The notes: a model not told the origin generated them from the sequence alone. Counted from the stretch's first letter, positions 35,226 to 44,644 are shown. The stretch: DNA of 64,000 bases from Hominenteromicrobium sp900549945 (GCA_902472305.1 CABRNK010000016.1:1-64000); one strand, 5' to 3'. Numbers and translations: made by a program.

Positions 35226-36589
35226 TTCAGTTCCCGCCAGATCGTGCAGAGCATCGTGATAAAGCACGCGCCGCCGCCGAGGAAATTCGAGATCGCCTCC
35301 GCCAAAAAGACGCCGTGCACGCCGACGCCGGGGATCTGCGGCAGAATCAGCGTCAGCGGGATCACGATGACGACCTTGCGCAGCAGCGAGAAGAAGATCG
35401 CCTGCTTCGAGCGCCCGAGCGCCTGCGCCGCGGCCTGCCCCGCCATTTGCAGCGACATCATAAAGCAGCCGAAAAAGTAGATGAACATCGAATCCGCACA
35501 CGCTTCGACGAGCGTCGGGTCGTCGTTGAAGATGCCGATGAAGAACCGCGGAAACAGCATCAGCAGCAGCCACACGACGGTCATATAACCGACGCAGACG
35601 AGGCTCACGAAGCGGATCGCCGTGCGCACGCGCCGGTACGCCTGCGCGCCGTAGTTGAAGCCCATCACCGGGTTCGCCGCGTTCGTGATGCCGCTGACCG
35701 GCGCATATGTCACCTCGCGGATCGAATTGATGACGGTCATCACGCCGACGAAAAGATCGCCGCCGAACTGCGCGAGCATCGCGTTGCACACCACCTGCAC
35801 CGCGCTCGTCGTGAAGCTCATGATGAAGCCCGCCGCACCGAGCGAGACGATCTCCCACACGAGACGCAGCCGCAGGCGCATGCGCCGCAGCTCAAGCCGG
35901 TAAAGCGTCTTTTTGCCGGTGAGAAAGCCGATGACCCACAGCGCCGACGCAAGCTGCGAGAGCACCGTCGCGAGCGCCGCGCCGCGCACGCCCATATCAA
36001 AGGTAAAGATGAAGAGCGGGTCGAGCGCGATGTTCAGCACCGCGCCGATCAGCACCGTGAGCATGCCCTTGTTCGCGAAGCCCTGCGCGTTGATGAAGCC
36101 GTTCATGCCGAGGGAGATCATCACGAACACGCTGCCGAGCATGTAGATTGTGATGTAGCCGTCCGCATACGGATACGTCGCGTCGCTCGCGCCGAACAAA
36201 TAGAGAAACGGCCTTTTCACGAGCAGCACGAGCACCGTGAGCACGACGCCGGTCACCGTGAGCAGCAGAAAGGTGCTGTTCAGCACGTCTGCCGCGCGCT
36301 CGCGCTGGCGCTCCCCCATTTCGCGCTGCGCCGCGCCGCGCGCCATCGAGAACAGCGGCGTGCCGCCCGTGCCGAACAAATTCGCAAATGCCGTGACGAT
36401 CAGAAGAATCGGGAACGTCAGCCCGACGCCGGTCAGCGCATCGACGGAGCCCTCCCCCATATGGCCGATGTACATGCGGTCGACGACGTTGTACAGGACG
36501 TTGACGAGCTGCGCCAGCACCATCGGCATGGCGAGCCGCAGAATATTGCCCGAAACCCTGCCTTTTGAAAAATCGCTGACCGCCTGCAT
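35195..36589 (-). CDS. MATE family efflux transporter (second)
   Basis: 464 residues with about twelve membrane spans. Pattern at the N-terminus: RLAMPMVLAQLVNVLYNVVDRMYIG, in line with DinF/NorM-like MATE proteins. It exports unknown cationic compounds driven by ion gradients. The start at 36589 (MQAVSDF) has a GGGGGA site seven bases upstream. The frame continues far upstream without similarity. It has its own promoter and lies next to a BltD-like polyamine acetyltransferase on the same strand. Confidence 0.92.
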   Translation of the reverse strand: MQAVSDFSKGRVSGNILRLAMPMVLAQLVNVLYNVVDRMYIGHMGEGSVDALTGVGLTFPILLIVTAFANLFGTGGTPLFSMARGAAQREMGERQRERAADVLNSTFLLLTVTGVVLTVLVLLVKRPFLYLFGASDATYPYADGYITIYMLGSVFVMISLGMNGFINAQGFANKGMLTVLIGAVLNIALDPLFIFTFDMGVRGAALATVLSQLASALWVIGFLTGKKTLYRLELRRMRLRLRLVWEIVSLGAAGFIMSFTTSAVQVVCNAMLAQFGGDLFVGVMTVINSIREVTYAPVSGITNAANPVMGFNYGAQAYRRVRTAIRFVSLVCVGYMTVVWLLLMLFPRFFIGIFNDDPTLVEACADSMFIYFFGCFMMSLQMAGQAAAQALGRSKQAIFFSLLRKVVIVIPLTLILPQIPGVGVHGVFLAEAISNFLGGGACFITMLCTIWRELKQKEKTAQAR

Positions 36590-36623
36590 GACGCCATCCC
36601 CCTCGAATCCGTTTATGCTTTTC

Positions 36624-36652
36624 AGTATACGCCTTTTTGAAGGGTTTGTAAA
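36624..36652 (-). promoter_or_regulatory. Promoter for the second MATE gene
   Basis: Minus strand TTTACA (36647-36652), 17-bp spacer, TATACT (36624-36629), 35 bp before the start. Confidence 0.72.
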
Positions 36653-36846
36653 GGCGTCCCCGGCGCTTTCCACACGGCACAGCAGCCGCCGCGGTCTGCG
36701 CCGAAACGCAGGGGCCCGGTTCAGCGCGCAGCCGAACCGGGTCCCAAAATTATATCGCTTTTGCGCCGCGCTTTTTTTCTTGGAGGATACTCCCCCACGC
36801 ACGCCGCCCTTTTCCGCGCGGATACACCCGCGCGCCGGCTTCAGGC

Positions 36847-37305
36847 TCAAAGCCCCTGCACGGAGGCCTCCATCACCTTTTCGCCGTTGATATCGAGCCG
36901 GCCGTTGAAGGCAAAGCCGAATTCCGCGTACAGGCGCGCCGCCACGCGGTTGCTCTCGTACACGCTGAGATACAGCGTATCGCAGCCGTATTCCCGCCGT
37001 ATCCGGCGCATCAGCGCGGGCAGGAACCGCTTGGAAAGCCCGCGGCCCTGATAGCGCGCGTCGATGAAGAAGCGGTCGAGCCACACGTCCGCGCCGCCGC
37101 TTTCCCGCGGCCAAGCGCCGTACATCGCGAAGCCGACCCACACGCCGTCCGCCGCGAACACCACAGGGCGCCATAGCGGAAATTCGAGCGCCTCCGCCCA
37201 GCATTCGGCGAATGTCTCCACCATGCCCGCCTGCGCCGGCGCGACGGCGAGCCGCTCCGCCTCGGCGATATTCTCCTTTGTAACCGGTATAAAGCCGATT
37301 TCCAT
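36847..37305 (-). CDS. bltD: BltD-like spermine/spermidine N-acetyltransferase
   Basis: 152-residue GNAT. DVWLDRFFIDARYQGRGLSKRFL carries the acetyl-CoA loop (RYQGRG), and the C-terminal LDINGEKVMEA is characteristic of the BltD/PaiA branch that acetylates polyamines. In Bacillus bltD lies beside the Blt multidrug pump. Here it lies beside a MATE pump on the same strand, a comparable arrangement. GGGAGAG sits seven bases before ATG. It starts 36 bp after the GH3 gene and could be co-transcribed with it. Confidence 0.82.
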   Translation of the reverse strand: MEIGFIPVTKENIAEAERLAVAPAQAGMVETFAECWAEALEFPLWRPVVFAADGVWVGFAMYGAWPRESGGADVWLDRFFIDARYQGRGLSKRFLPALMRRIRREYGCDTLYLSVYESNRVAARLYAEFGFAFNGRLDINGEKVMEASVQGL

Positions 37306-37341
37306 AAATAAACTCTCCCGAATCGTTGAAACGCGGTGCGG

Positions 37342-39441
37342 TCAAATGTGCAGCTCGATCTCAGCCGGGCGCGTGCCGGTCAGCGCGCAGCTATGCGCGT
37401 CGGGCTGCGAAACGCCGACAAACAGCGTGAAGCTGCGGCTGTCCACGCGGCGCTCACCGCGGTCGTCAACGATCTCCAGCGCCGCATCCGGCACGAAGAT
37501 CTCGGCCTGCTTCATCTCCGCCCCGGAGAACGCGACGGGCTTAAAGCCGCAGAGGCTGTAATTGCGCACGGCGAATTTCGATTCATTGTCGCGGATGTAG
37601 ACCTCGACGACGTCGCCGCCCGCGGCGCCGCTGTGCTCGAGCGAAGCCGTCACGCGCCAGCCGCCCTCTGTTTTTTCCGCCGACGCCGCCGTCACGGCGG
37701 TTTTGCCGTAGGTCAGGCCGAAGCCGAACGGGTAGAGCACATCGCCCGCAAAGTAGCGGTAGGTGCGGTTCTCCATCGCGTAATCGGTGAATGCGGGCAG
37801 GTCGTCCGCCGAATTGTAGAACGTGACGGGCAGCTTGCCGCTCGGCGAATACTCGCCGAAAAGCAGCTCCGCGATCGCCTTGCCGCCGCGCGCGCCCGGG
37901 TACCAGCCCTGCACGACCGCCGAGAAGTGCGCGTCCGCAAAGCGCAGGTCCATCGCGCTGCCGGTCATGTTGACGAGGATCACCGGCTTGCCCGTCTCTG
38001 CAACCGCCTCCATCAGCCTGCGCTGCGGCGCGGGCAGGAGCAGGTCGGCCTTATCGCCGGAGCCGCCCGCGTTGCTTTCGTGCATCTCCTCGCCCTCGAG
38101 GTTTTCGTTCAGGCCGACGACGAGCACAACAACATCGCTGTGCTCCGCAACCGTCTGCGCCTCCGCGAGGCGGTCGCCGGGCTGCGCGAGCCCTTCCGCA
38201 CGGTCGCGGTACAGGTGGCAGCCCTCGGCGTACAGCACGCGCGCCCGGTCGCCTACGTAGTCCTGAATGCCCTCGAGCACCGTGATGTAGCGGGAGGCCG
38301 TGCCGTGGTAGTTGCCGATCAGCGCCATGCGGTCGTTCGCGTTCGGGCCGATCACGCCGATCGTCTTGATCTCACCGAGGTTCAGCGGCAGCAGGCCGTC
38401 ATTTTTGAGCAGCACAACGCTGCGGCGCGCCGCCTCCTCGCTGAGCGCGAGGTGCTCAGGGCACTCGACCGTTTCATACGGGATCGTGTTGTACACGCAG
38501 TTTTCGTCGAACTCGCCGAGCAGGAAGCGCGTCGTAAACAGCCGCTCCGCGGAGGCCGTAATGTCCTCCTCCGTGATGAGCCCCGCCTCGAGCGCCTGCA
38601 GAAGGTGCAGATAAGTGTTGCCGCAGTTCACGTCGCAGCCCATTTTGAGCGCGAGCGCGGCGGATTCCGGCGCCGTCGCCGTGATGTGGTGGTGCAGGTG
38701 GAAGTCGGAGATCGCCCAGCAGTCCGAAACATAGTGTCCCTCAAAGCCCCACTTGCCGCGCAGGATTTTGCGCATCAGAAGGTCGCTGCCGCAGCACGGC
38801 TCGCCGAGCGTGCGGTTGTATGCGCCCATGACGGACTCGACCTCGCCCTCCTTGACCGCGGCCTCAAATGCGGGCAGGTACGTTTCCCAGAGGTCCTTCT
38901 CGCTGACCACCGCGTCGAACTCGTGGCGGATCGCCTCCGGCCCGCTGTGCACGGCGAAGTGCTTCGCGCAGGCCGCCACCTTCATGTACTCGCCGTCGCC
39001 CTGCAGGCCCTTGATGTACGAGACGCCGAGGCGCGCCGTGAGGTACGGGTCCTCGCTGTACGTCTCCTGCCCGCGGCCCCAGCGCGGATCGCGGAACAGG
39101 TTGATGTTCGGCGACCAAAAGGTCAGCCCCTTGTAGATGTCGCGGTCGCCGTGCTTCACGGCCTCGTTGTACTTGGCGCGCGCCTCGGTCGCCACGACGT
39201 CGCCGATCTTCTGCATCACGGCCTCGTCGAACATCGAAGCCATCGCGACCGGCTGCGGGAACATCGTCGCCGTGCCGGCGCGCGCGACGCCGTGCAGCGC
39301 CTCGTTCCACCAGTTGTAGGCCGGCACGCCGAGGCGCTCGATCGCCGGCGCGTCGTACTTGAGCTGCGACGCCTTTTCCTCCACCGTCATCTGCGCCACA
39401 AGCGCCTTGGCCTTCGCCTGTGCCTCTTTCCTGTCTCGCAT
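37342..39441 (-). CDS. Glycoside hydrolase family 3 (beta-glucosidase/beta-xylosidase type)
   Basis: 699 residues. The N-terminal TIM-barrel-like domain has KHF (160-162) and the nucleophile Asp240 (YVSDCW), followed by the (alpha/beta)6 sandwich domain and a C-terminal fibronectin-like domain. No signal peptide, so it is intracellular and acts on imported oligosaccharides. Overall layout is nearest to beta-xylosidases of gut anaerobes, but the sugar specificity is not certain. GGAGG lies about eight bases before ATG (MRDRKEAQ). An extended -10 promoter is upstream. Confidence 0.92.
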   Translation of the reverse strand: MRDRKEAQAKAKALVAQMTVEEKASQLKYDAPAIERLGVPAYNWWNEALHGVARAGTATMFPQPVAMASMFDEAVMQKIGDVVATEARAKYNEAVKHGDRDIYKGLTFWSPNINLFRDPRWGRGQETYSEDPYLTARLGVSYIKGLQGDGEYMKVAACAKHFAVHSGPEAIRHEFDAVVSEKDLWETYLPAFEAAVKEGEVESVMGAYNRTLGEPCCGSDLLMRKILRGKWGFEGHYVSDCWAISDFHLHHHITATAPESAALALKMGCDVNCGNTYLHLLQALEAGLITEEDITASAERLFTTRFLLGEFDENCVYNTIPYETVECPEHLALSEEAARRSVVLLKNDGLLPLNLGEIKTIGVIGPNANDRMALIGNYHGTASRYITVLEGIQDYVGDRARVLYAEGCHLYRDRAEGLAQPGDRLAEAQTVAEHSDVVVLVVGLNENLEGEEMHESNAGGSGDKADLLLPAPQRRLMEAVAETGKPVILVNMTGSAMDLRFADAHFSAVVQGWYPGARGGKAIAELLFGEYSPSGKLPVTFYNSADDLPAFTDYAMENRTYRYFAGDVLYPFGFGLTYGKTAVTAASAEKTEGGWRVTASLEHSGAAGGDVVEVYIRDNESKFAVRNYSLCGFKPVAFSGAEMKQAEIFVPDAALEIVDDRGERRVDSRSFTLFVGVSQPDAHSCALTGTRPAEIELHI

Positions 39442-39501
39442 TGTGTTTTCCTCCAAATCATTCGAATTGCATTGCCGTTGCCGCACACGGCATTTGATAA
39501 A

Positions 39502-39530
39502 ATTATAGCACGATTTTGAGCGGAAAACAA
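39502..39530 (-). promoter_or_regulatory. Promoter for the GH3 gene
   Basis: Minus strand TATAAT (39502-39507) with extended TGC, and a weak TTGTTT 17 bp upstream (39525-39530). Confidence 0.55.
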
Positions 39531-39586
39531 AGTCAAAACCGTGCTATTTTATGCCAAATCTTGCGCTTTCAATGTTCTAAAGCCGT

Positions 39587-40858
39587 TCACGCATTTTCGA
39601 GGAAGCCCGCCCGCAGCATCGACTGCGCCGCAAGAATCGCGCCGAGGCGGCCGCTGTCGAAGTTGACGCCGCCCTGCATCCACGCGGCGTACGGCTCGCG
39701 CAGCGGCGCGTCCGCCGAAAGCTCGATCGAGGAGCCGAGCGTGAACGACCCGGATGCCATGATGACCTCGCTGTCGTAGCCGGGCATCGGGCTCGGCTCG
39801 GGCACGACGAACGAATCGACCGGCGCGCCCTGCTGGATGCCGCGCACAAAGGCGCACAGCGCCTCGCGCTCACGCAGCTTCACGGCCTGAATAATGTCAG
39901 CGCGCGGCTCGTCGTAGCGCGGCGTGACCTCATAGCCGAAGCGCTCGAAGAGCGCCGCCGTGAACACCGCGGTCTTGAGCGCCTCGCCCGTAACGTTCGG
40001 CGCGTGGAATGTGCCCATGAACAGCTCGCGGTTGTTGCCGAGCGTGCAGCCGATCTCGCGGCCCGTGCCCGGCGTCGTCAGGCGGTACGCGCACATCTCG
40101 ACGAGGTCGCGGCGCCCGGCGATGTAGCCGCCGGTGGGCGCGATGCCGCCGCCCGGATTCTTGATCAGCGAGCCGGCCATCAGGTCGGCGCCGACGGCCG
40201 TCGGCTCAATCTTCTGCACATACTCGCCGTAGCAGTTGTCGACCATCACGATGCAGCCGGGCGCGCGGCGCTTCGCGATCTCCGCGATGCGGCCGATCTC
40301 CTCGACCGAAAGCGACGGGCGCAGGCTGTACCCGCGCGAGCGCTGGATATACACCATGCGGCAGCGCGGCGTAACCGCCGTTTCCATCGCCGCATAGTCG
40401 GGCGTGCCGTCGGGCAGAAGATCGACCTGCTCGTAATTTACGCCGAATTCCTTCAGAGAGCCGCAGCTCTCGCCCGAAAGGCCGATGACGCCCTGCAGCG
40501 TGTCGTACGGCATGCCGGTGACGGAGAGCATCGTGTCGCCCGGGCGCAGCACGCCGAACAGCGCAACGGTCAGCGTGTGCGTGCCGCTGACGAAATTGTA
40601 GCGGCAGAGCGCGTCCTCCGCGCCGAGCGCATAGGCATACACCGCGTCGAGCACGTCGCGCCCGCGGTCGCCGTAGCCGTAGCCGGTCGTCGCGACAAAG
40701 TGGCTCTCGCTCACGCCCGCCTGCATGAACGCCGCCTGCATCTTCTCCTGATTGTACCGCTGCACCGCCGCGATTTTCGCGAGATACGGCGCGGCCTCCT
40801 GCTCCGCCGCCTCCGCCGCCCGGAGGATGCGGTCGTCTATCTTAAAAAACTCATACAT
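39587..40858 (-). CDS. YnbB/methionine gamma-lyase-like PLP protein ('aluminium resistance')
   Basis: 423 residues, the length of Bacillus YnbB. Fold type I PLP enzyme with the Schiff-base Lys in AGSLIKNPGGG and the cofactor-binding VDNCYGEY. The family is annotated as methionine gamma-lyase-like or aluminium resistance protein, but its true reaction is not established. The start at MYEFF has GGAGG about eight bases upstream. It lies 93 bp downstream of a GNAT gene on the same strand. Confidence 0.88.
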   Translation of the reverse strand: MYEFFKIDDRILRAAEAAEQEAAPYLAKIAAVQRYNQEKMQAAFMQAGVSESHFVATTGYGYGDRGRDVLDAVYAYALGAEDALCRYNFVSGTHTLTVALFGVLRPGDTMLSVTGMPYDTLQGVIGLSGESCGSLKEFGVNYEQVDLLPDGTPDYAAMETAVTPRCRMVYIQRSRGYSLRPSLSVEEIGRIAEIAKRRAPGCIVMVDNCYGEYVQKIEPTAVGADLMAGSLIKNPGGGIAPTGGYIAGRRDLVEMCAYRLTTPGTGREIGCTLGNNRELFMGTFHAPNVTGEALKTAVFTAALFERFGYEVTPRYDEPRADIIQAVKLREREALCAFVRGIQQGAPVDSFVVPEPSPMPGYDSEVIMASGSFTLGSSIELSADAPLREPYAAWMQGGVNFDSGRLGAILAAQSMLRAGFLENA

Positions 40859-40951
40859 ACTGTTTTCCTCCGCCCCCGCGCTGCAGGGGCACCCTTTCCT
40901 TGCGGTCCGGCCCGGCACAGCGCCGCGTAGTTCCCGCAATCATCATTTCCT

Positions 40952-41656
40952 TTATTCCAAAACGCCCGCGCACCACGCACCGCTCTGCACATAGCCGCGG
41001 CGGGCGTAAAACCGTTCGTTTTCGTGCTCCGCGCGCAGCAGATACACGCGGCAGCCGCCGAGCTGCGCCTCAACCGCCCGGAGCACCGCGCCGCCGTACC
41101 CTTTGCCCTGTTCTGCCGGCAGGACGGCCACCGCGGTGACCAGCGCGCTTTCGCCGGCCAAGGCTGCCGCCGCAGCCGCCACCGCCTCGCCGCCCGCATA
41201 CAGCACCGAGGCCCGCGCCGCGCCGTGGCGCAGCCGGTGCGAGAGATCGAGATAAAACGGCTCGAAATCGCCGGCCATGCCGTTTGCGGCGAGCACTTCG
41301 TACACCGCGCGCACCGGGGCAGGCTCCGCGGGGGCAGGCGCGCCCGCAAGGTCTTTTTCGAGCACCGCGCCGCGCGCCGCAGCCCGCAGGCCGAGCCGCG
41401 CGCCGTTTTCCGCGCTGCACACGACCTGCGCCGCGCCGACCGCGCCGAGAAACGACCGCGCTTCCTCGGGGTCCTCCACCGCGCCCGCGATGCGCATCAC
41501 GCCGTCGAGCATGCCGTAGGCCGCCGCGCCGTCCGTCCAAAACTGCGCGAACGGGCGGCTGAGGCCGTAGGCCAAAGCGGATGAGAGGATTTGGCAGCCG
41601 AACGCCGAACCGCACAGCGGGCGCAGCGCATCGATCGTCTCCGCGAGGCGGATCAT
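40952..41656 (-). CDS. GNAT family acetyltransferase with extra N-terminal region
   Basis: 234 residues. The C-terminal half is a GNAT domain (ALVTAVAVLPAEQGKGYGGA with the acetyl-CoA loop, then LRAEHENERFYARRGY). The N-terminal 120 residues may be a second, degenerate GNAT-like half. Substrate unknown. Its ATG overlaps the stop of the first M42 peptidase by 4 bp (ATGA) and it has only a weak ribosome site, so translation is probably coupled. It may act on peptides or amino acids released by the peptidases (inference). Confidence 0.75.
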   Translation of the reverse strand: MIRLAETIDALRPLCGSAFGCQILSSALAYGLSRPFAQFWTDGAAAYGMLDGVMRIAGAVEDPEEARSFLGAVGAAQVVCSAENGARLGLRAAARGAVLEKDLAGAPAPAEPAPVRAVYEVLAANGMAGDFEPFYLDLSHRLRHGAARASVLYAGGEAVAAAAAALAGESALVTAVAVLPAEQGKGYGGAVLRAVEAQLGGCRVYLLRAEHENERFYARRGYVQSGAWCAGVLE

Positions 41657-42684
41657 TCGGTACGTCCGCCCGCGATTTCCGCCATGAGCCGCGCGGTCAG
41701 CCGGATCGTGTTCTCGATGTCGGCCTCGCTTGCCATCGCCGCCGGGCCGTGGATGTACCGGCAGGGCACCGCGAGCGTGACCGTCTGCACACCGGCCTTC
41801 GTCACATGGATGCTGCCCGCGTCGTTGCCGCCGGCGCTCGCCGTTTTCGGCTGGCAGGGGATCGAATGCTCCCGCCCGAGTGCGAGCGCGCGCCGGAAAA
41901 ATGTGCGCGAAAAGATCGTGCGCTTATCCATGAAGGACACCGCGGGGCCGCCGCCGAGCTTGCAGACCGCGTCAAGCGGCTCCGCGCCGGCCACATCACC
42001 CGCCGTCGTGCCCTCGAGCACGATCGCGGCGTCCGGCTCCACAACAAAGGCCGCCGTGCCCGCGCCGCGCATGCCGATCTCCTCCTGCACGGAAAAGACG
42101 AAATACGTGTCAAATTCGAGCGCCGTGCGCATCAGCTCGATCAGCACGAAGCAGCCGGCGCGGTCATCGAGCGCCTTGGCCTTGACCGTGCCGCGCGACG
42201 CTTCGAAAAACGGCAGGAACGAGACGTTATCGCCGATCTGCACGGCGGCTTCGGCCTCCTCGCGGCTCGACGCGCCGATGTCAATCGAGAGCTGGTCGAC
42301 CGGCACCGGCCGCGTGCGCTCCTCCGCCTTCAAGAGGTGGATCGGCTTTGCGCAGATCACGCCGGGCACCGTGCCGTTCACGCACACCGCGCGGCCGGAA
42401 AGCACCGCCGGACGCACGCCGCCGACCGTGTCGAATTTCAAAAAGCCCTCGGCCGTGATGTTCGTGACGACGAGGCCGACCTCGTCCATATGCGCGCAGA
42501 GCATCAGCTTTTTCACAGGGCGCTTTTCGCCCTTTTTAAAGGCGATGATGTTGCCGAGCGGCGTGATTTCCACGCTGTCCGCGAGCGGTTCGATCTCTTC
42601 GAGGATCAGCGCGCGCACCGCGTCCTCCTCGCCGGAAATCCCCACTGCCATGCAGAGCTTCTCCAAAAGTTCTATATTTTTCAT
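41653..42684 (-). CDS. M42 family glutamyl aminopeptidase/cellulase-like peptidase (A)
   Basis: 343 residues. Dinuclear zinc site motifs typical of M42: CAHMDEVGL (His and Asp), KALDDRAGC (bridging Asp), FSVQEEIG (catalytic Glu and ligand) and the late CRYIHGPAA (His). These form large tetrahedral cytosolic aminopeptidase complexes that trim peptides. It starts 3 bp after the stop of a paralogue and is coupled to the GNAT gene. Confidence 0.92.
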   Translation of the reverse strand: MKNIELLEKLCMAVGISGEEDAVRALILEEIEPLADSVEITPLGNIIAFKKGEKRPVKKLMLCAHMDEVGLVVTNITAEGFLKFDTVGGVRPAVLSGRAVCVNGTVPGVICAKPIHLLKAEERTRPVPVDQLSIDIGASSREEAEAAVQIGDNVSFLPFFEASRGTVKAKALDDRAGCFVLIELMRTALEFDTYFVFSVQEEIGMRGAGTAAFVVEPDAAIVLEGTTAGDVAGAEPLDAVCKLGGGPAVSFMDKRTIFSRTFFRRALALGREHSIPCQPKTASAGGNDAGSIHVTKAGVQTVTLAVPCRYIHGPAAMASEADIENTIRLTARLMAEIAGGRTE

Positions 42685-42687
42685 CGC

Positions 42688-43710
42688 TTATTCCTCCGCC
42701 CCGTCTGTGATGTACGCCGCGATCAGCCGCGCGGTGTTTTCCATATCCGCAAGGTCGCAGACCTCGGCGGGCGTGTGCATGTTGCGCTGCGGCACCGAGA
42801 TCAGCCCCGTGCGAACGCCGGCGCGCGAGACGCCGATCGCATCGCAGTTCGTGCCGGTGCGGCCGCCCATCGCCTCCGGCTGGTATGGAATGCCGTGCTT
42901 TTCGGCGAGCGCCGCAAGCCGCTTGCTGATTTTGCGGTCGAGCGCGGCGGAGAAGCCGACCATCGGGCCGCCGCCGAGCTTTCCCGGCAGCTCCGAAGCA
43001 CCGGGCTGCGCCGCGAACGAAACGTCCACCGCGATGGCCTCGGTCGGCTCGAGCGCGTAGGTGCGCACCTGCGCGCCCTGCCCGCCGACCTCCTCGCGCG
43101 CGGAGCAGAGCACCAGCACGCAGCAGCCGGAGAGCTTGTCCCGCACGAGCTGCGCGGCCCGAATGATGCAGGCGCAGCCGGCGCGGTCGTCGAGCGCCGT
43201 GCCGGAAATGCGGCTGCCGAGCAGCCTTTTCAGCGGATTTGTCAGCACCGCGCGGTCGCCGACGGAGACGAGCGCCTCCGCCTCCTCGCGGCTGAGGCCG
43301 ACGTCGACGGCCTGCTCGGAAACCGGCGGGATATTTTCGCCGTCACCCTTGGCAAGGTGCGGGGGTAGCGTGCAGACGATGCCGGTCAGCGTCTCCCTGC
43401 CGTACACGGTCACGGTGCTGCCGGGCATCGTGCGGCAGTCCACGCCGCCGACATTCGTCACGCGCAGAAAGCCGTTTTCATCGATATTCGTCACGACCAG
43501 ACCGATCTGGTCGATGTGCGCGTCGAGCAGAATGCGCCGTTTGGCGTTTCTGTCGCCGAGCACGCCGGTCACGCCGCCGAGCGCGTCCACCTCCACCGCA
43601 TCGCAGAACGAAAGCGCCTGTGCCGCCGCGCGGTACGCCTCCTCCTCACAGCCCGGCGTGCCGTGCGCGGCGCACAGCGCGCGGGTCAGCCGTTCGATTT
43701 CCTCATACAT
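42688..43710 (-). CDS. M42 family aminopeptidase (B)
   Basis: 340 residues, paralogue of the next gene. It shows the same zinc motifs: DAHIDQIGL, TALDDRAGC, CSAREEVGG and RNMHTPAE. Clearly divergent from its neighbour, which suggests different substrate preferences, possibly a hetero-complex. First gene of an M42-M42-GNAT operon. The ribosome site GGAGG is about 14 bases away, unusually far for this window. Confidence 0.92.
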   Translation of the reverse strand: MYEEIERLTRALCAAHGTPGCEEEAYRAAAQALSFCDAVEVDALGGVTGVLGDRNAKRRILLDAHIDQIGLVVTNIDENGFLRVTNVGGVDCRTMPGSTVTVYGRETLTGIVCTLPPHLAKGDGENIPPVSEQAVDVGLSREEAEALVSVGDRAVLTNPLKRLLGSRISGTALDDRAGCACIIRAAQLVRDKLSGCCVLVLCSAREEVGGQGAQVRTYALEPTEAIAVDVSFAAQPGASELPGKLGGGPMVGFSAALDRKISKRLAALAEKHGIPYQPEAMGGRTGTNCDAIGVSRAGVRTGLISVPQRNMHTPAEVCDLADMENTARLIAAYITDGAEE

Positions 43711-43780
43711 TTCGCTTCACCCGGCCTCCGCCCTGCGGAAGCCTTCCCTTTCCTATTAAGATTTCGGCGCAGCCGCCGGC

Positions 43781-43830
43781 AAAACAAAAGCCCCGCATTC
43801 CGGCGAGCCGAGGCCCACCCAAAGCGAGGC
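43781..43830 (-). terminator. Terminator of secG
   Basis: Minus strand GCCTCGC pairing with GCGGGGC (43824-43830 and 43790-43796, one G-T pair) around a GC-rich loop, followed by TTTTGTTTTG. Confidence 0.65.
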
Positions 43831-43845
43831 GTATTTCCGCAAATA

Positions 43846-44094
43846 TTATTTTGTGAAATACATGATGATGTTGATCGCAATGACCAGTGCGAAAAAGCCC
43901 AGCGCTATGAACTTCGTCCAGCGGGAGAGGAACGCATCCACCGAGCGGGATTTGTTCTTCGAGAGGAACGTATCCGCACCGCCCATAACCGCGCCGACAT
44001 TCTGCTGGTGGCCCTCCTGCAGAAGAACAACGAGAATGATCGCGATCGAGAACAGAAGCAGAATGATGCCGAAAATAATTTCAACTACACCCAT
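43846..44094 (-). CDS. secG: Preprotein translocase subunit SecG
   Basis: 82 residues with two membrane helices: an N-terminal one (FGIILLLFSIAIILVVLLQEG) ending in the conserved LLQEG, and a C-terminal one. The cytoplasmic loop carries GGADTFL, as in SecG/Sec61-beta-like subunits of the SecYEG channel. AAGGAGG site seven bases before ATG. Own promoter and terminator. In many Firmicutes secG lies beside rnr and smpB, which are not here. Confidence 0.93.
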   Translation of the reverse strand: MGVVEIIFGIILLLFSIAIILVVLLQEGHQQNVGAVMGGADTFLSKNKSRSVDAFLSRWTKFIALGFFALVIAINIIMYFTK

Positions 44095-44187
44095 GATTTA
44101 ACCTCCTTCTGCAAGAGCGGCGCCGCGCGGGCCTTTGAAAAATCCCCGCCGCACCGCATAAAATACTTTTATGCTGATAGCTTTCCT

Positions 44188-44216
44188 ATCATAGCACAAA
44201 GCCCGCAAATTTGCAA
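44188..44216 (-). promoter_or_regulatory. Promoter for secG
   Basis: Minus strand TTGCAA (44211-44216), 17-bp spacer, TATGAT (44188-44193) with an extended TGC. Confidence 0.7.
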
Positions 44217-44586
44217 CCACATTTTTTAGAATTTTCCTGAATAAGCGCCCGCCCGCCGGCCATAATACGAGTACGGCAAACACAGTCACGCGTTTGTGCG
44301 TCCCGGATCAAAGCGAGCGGCCGCCTCAAAGGGCGGCAAAAGGCAAAGACTCGGTACGGACTGTATGTTGCCTGCCCTTCGACAGAACATAATTCCAACA
44401 CGTTTTCATATGGAGTGCGCATATTTGCTTTTTCCGAGCTCTCGGAATTGCCGATCGGTTCGACGGCCGGCGCTGCGGATATGCCGGCCGGGAACCTCTC
44501 GCCCTCCGCCGTTCATCCGCCGATGACCGGGAAAACATGGTGGATGGACGTTTTGCCGGAGGGCTGATTTTTTGCCCGCAGCGCGG
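44217..44586. other. Gene-free spacer with two hairpins
   Basis: 370 bp. No credible coding frame. Contains a TTCCGAG-CT-CTCGGAA dyad (44432-44447) and a CGGCCGGC/GCCGGCCG hairpin (44464-44490), neither with a T-tail. Function not apparent. Confidence 0.4.
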
Positions 44587-44615
44587 TTGACAGCGCCGGC
44601 GGCCTCAGGTATAAT
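44587..44615 (+). promoter_or_regulatory. Perfect consensus promoter for the nucleosidase gene
   Basis: TTGACA (44587-44592), 17 bp, TATAAT (44610-44615), 29 bp before the start codon. Confidence 0.92.
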
Positions 44616-44644
44616 GGATAAAAATCGCAGCGGAGGCGAACACC

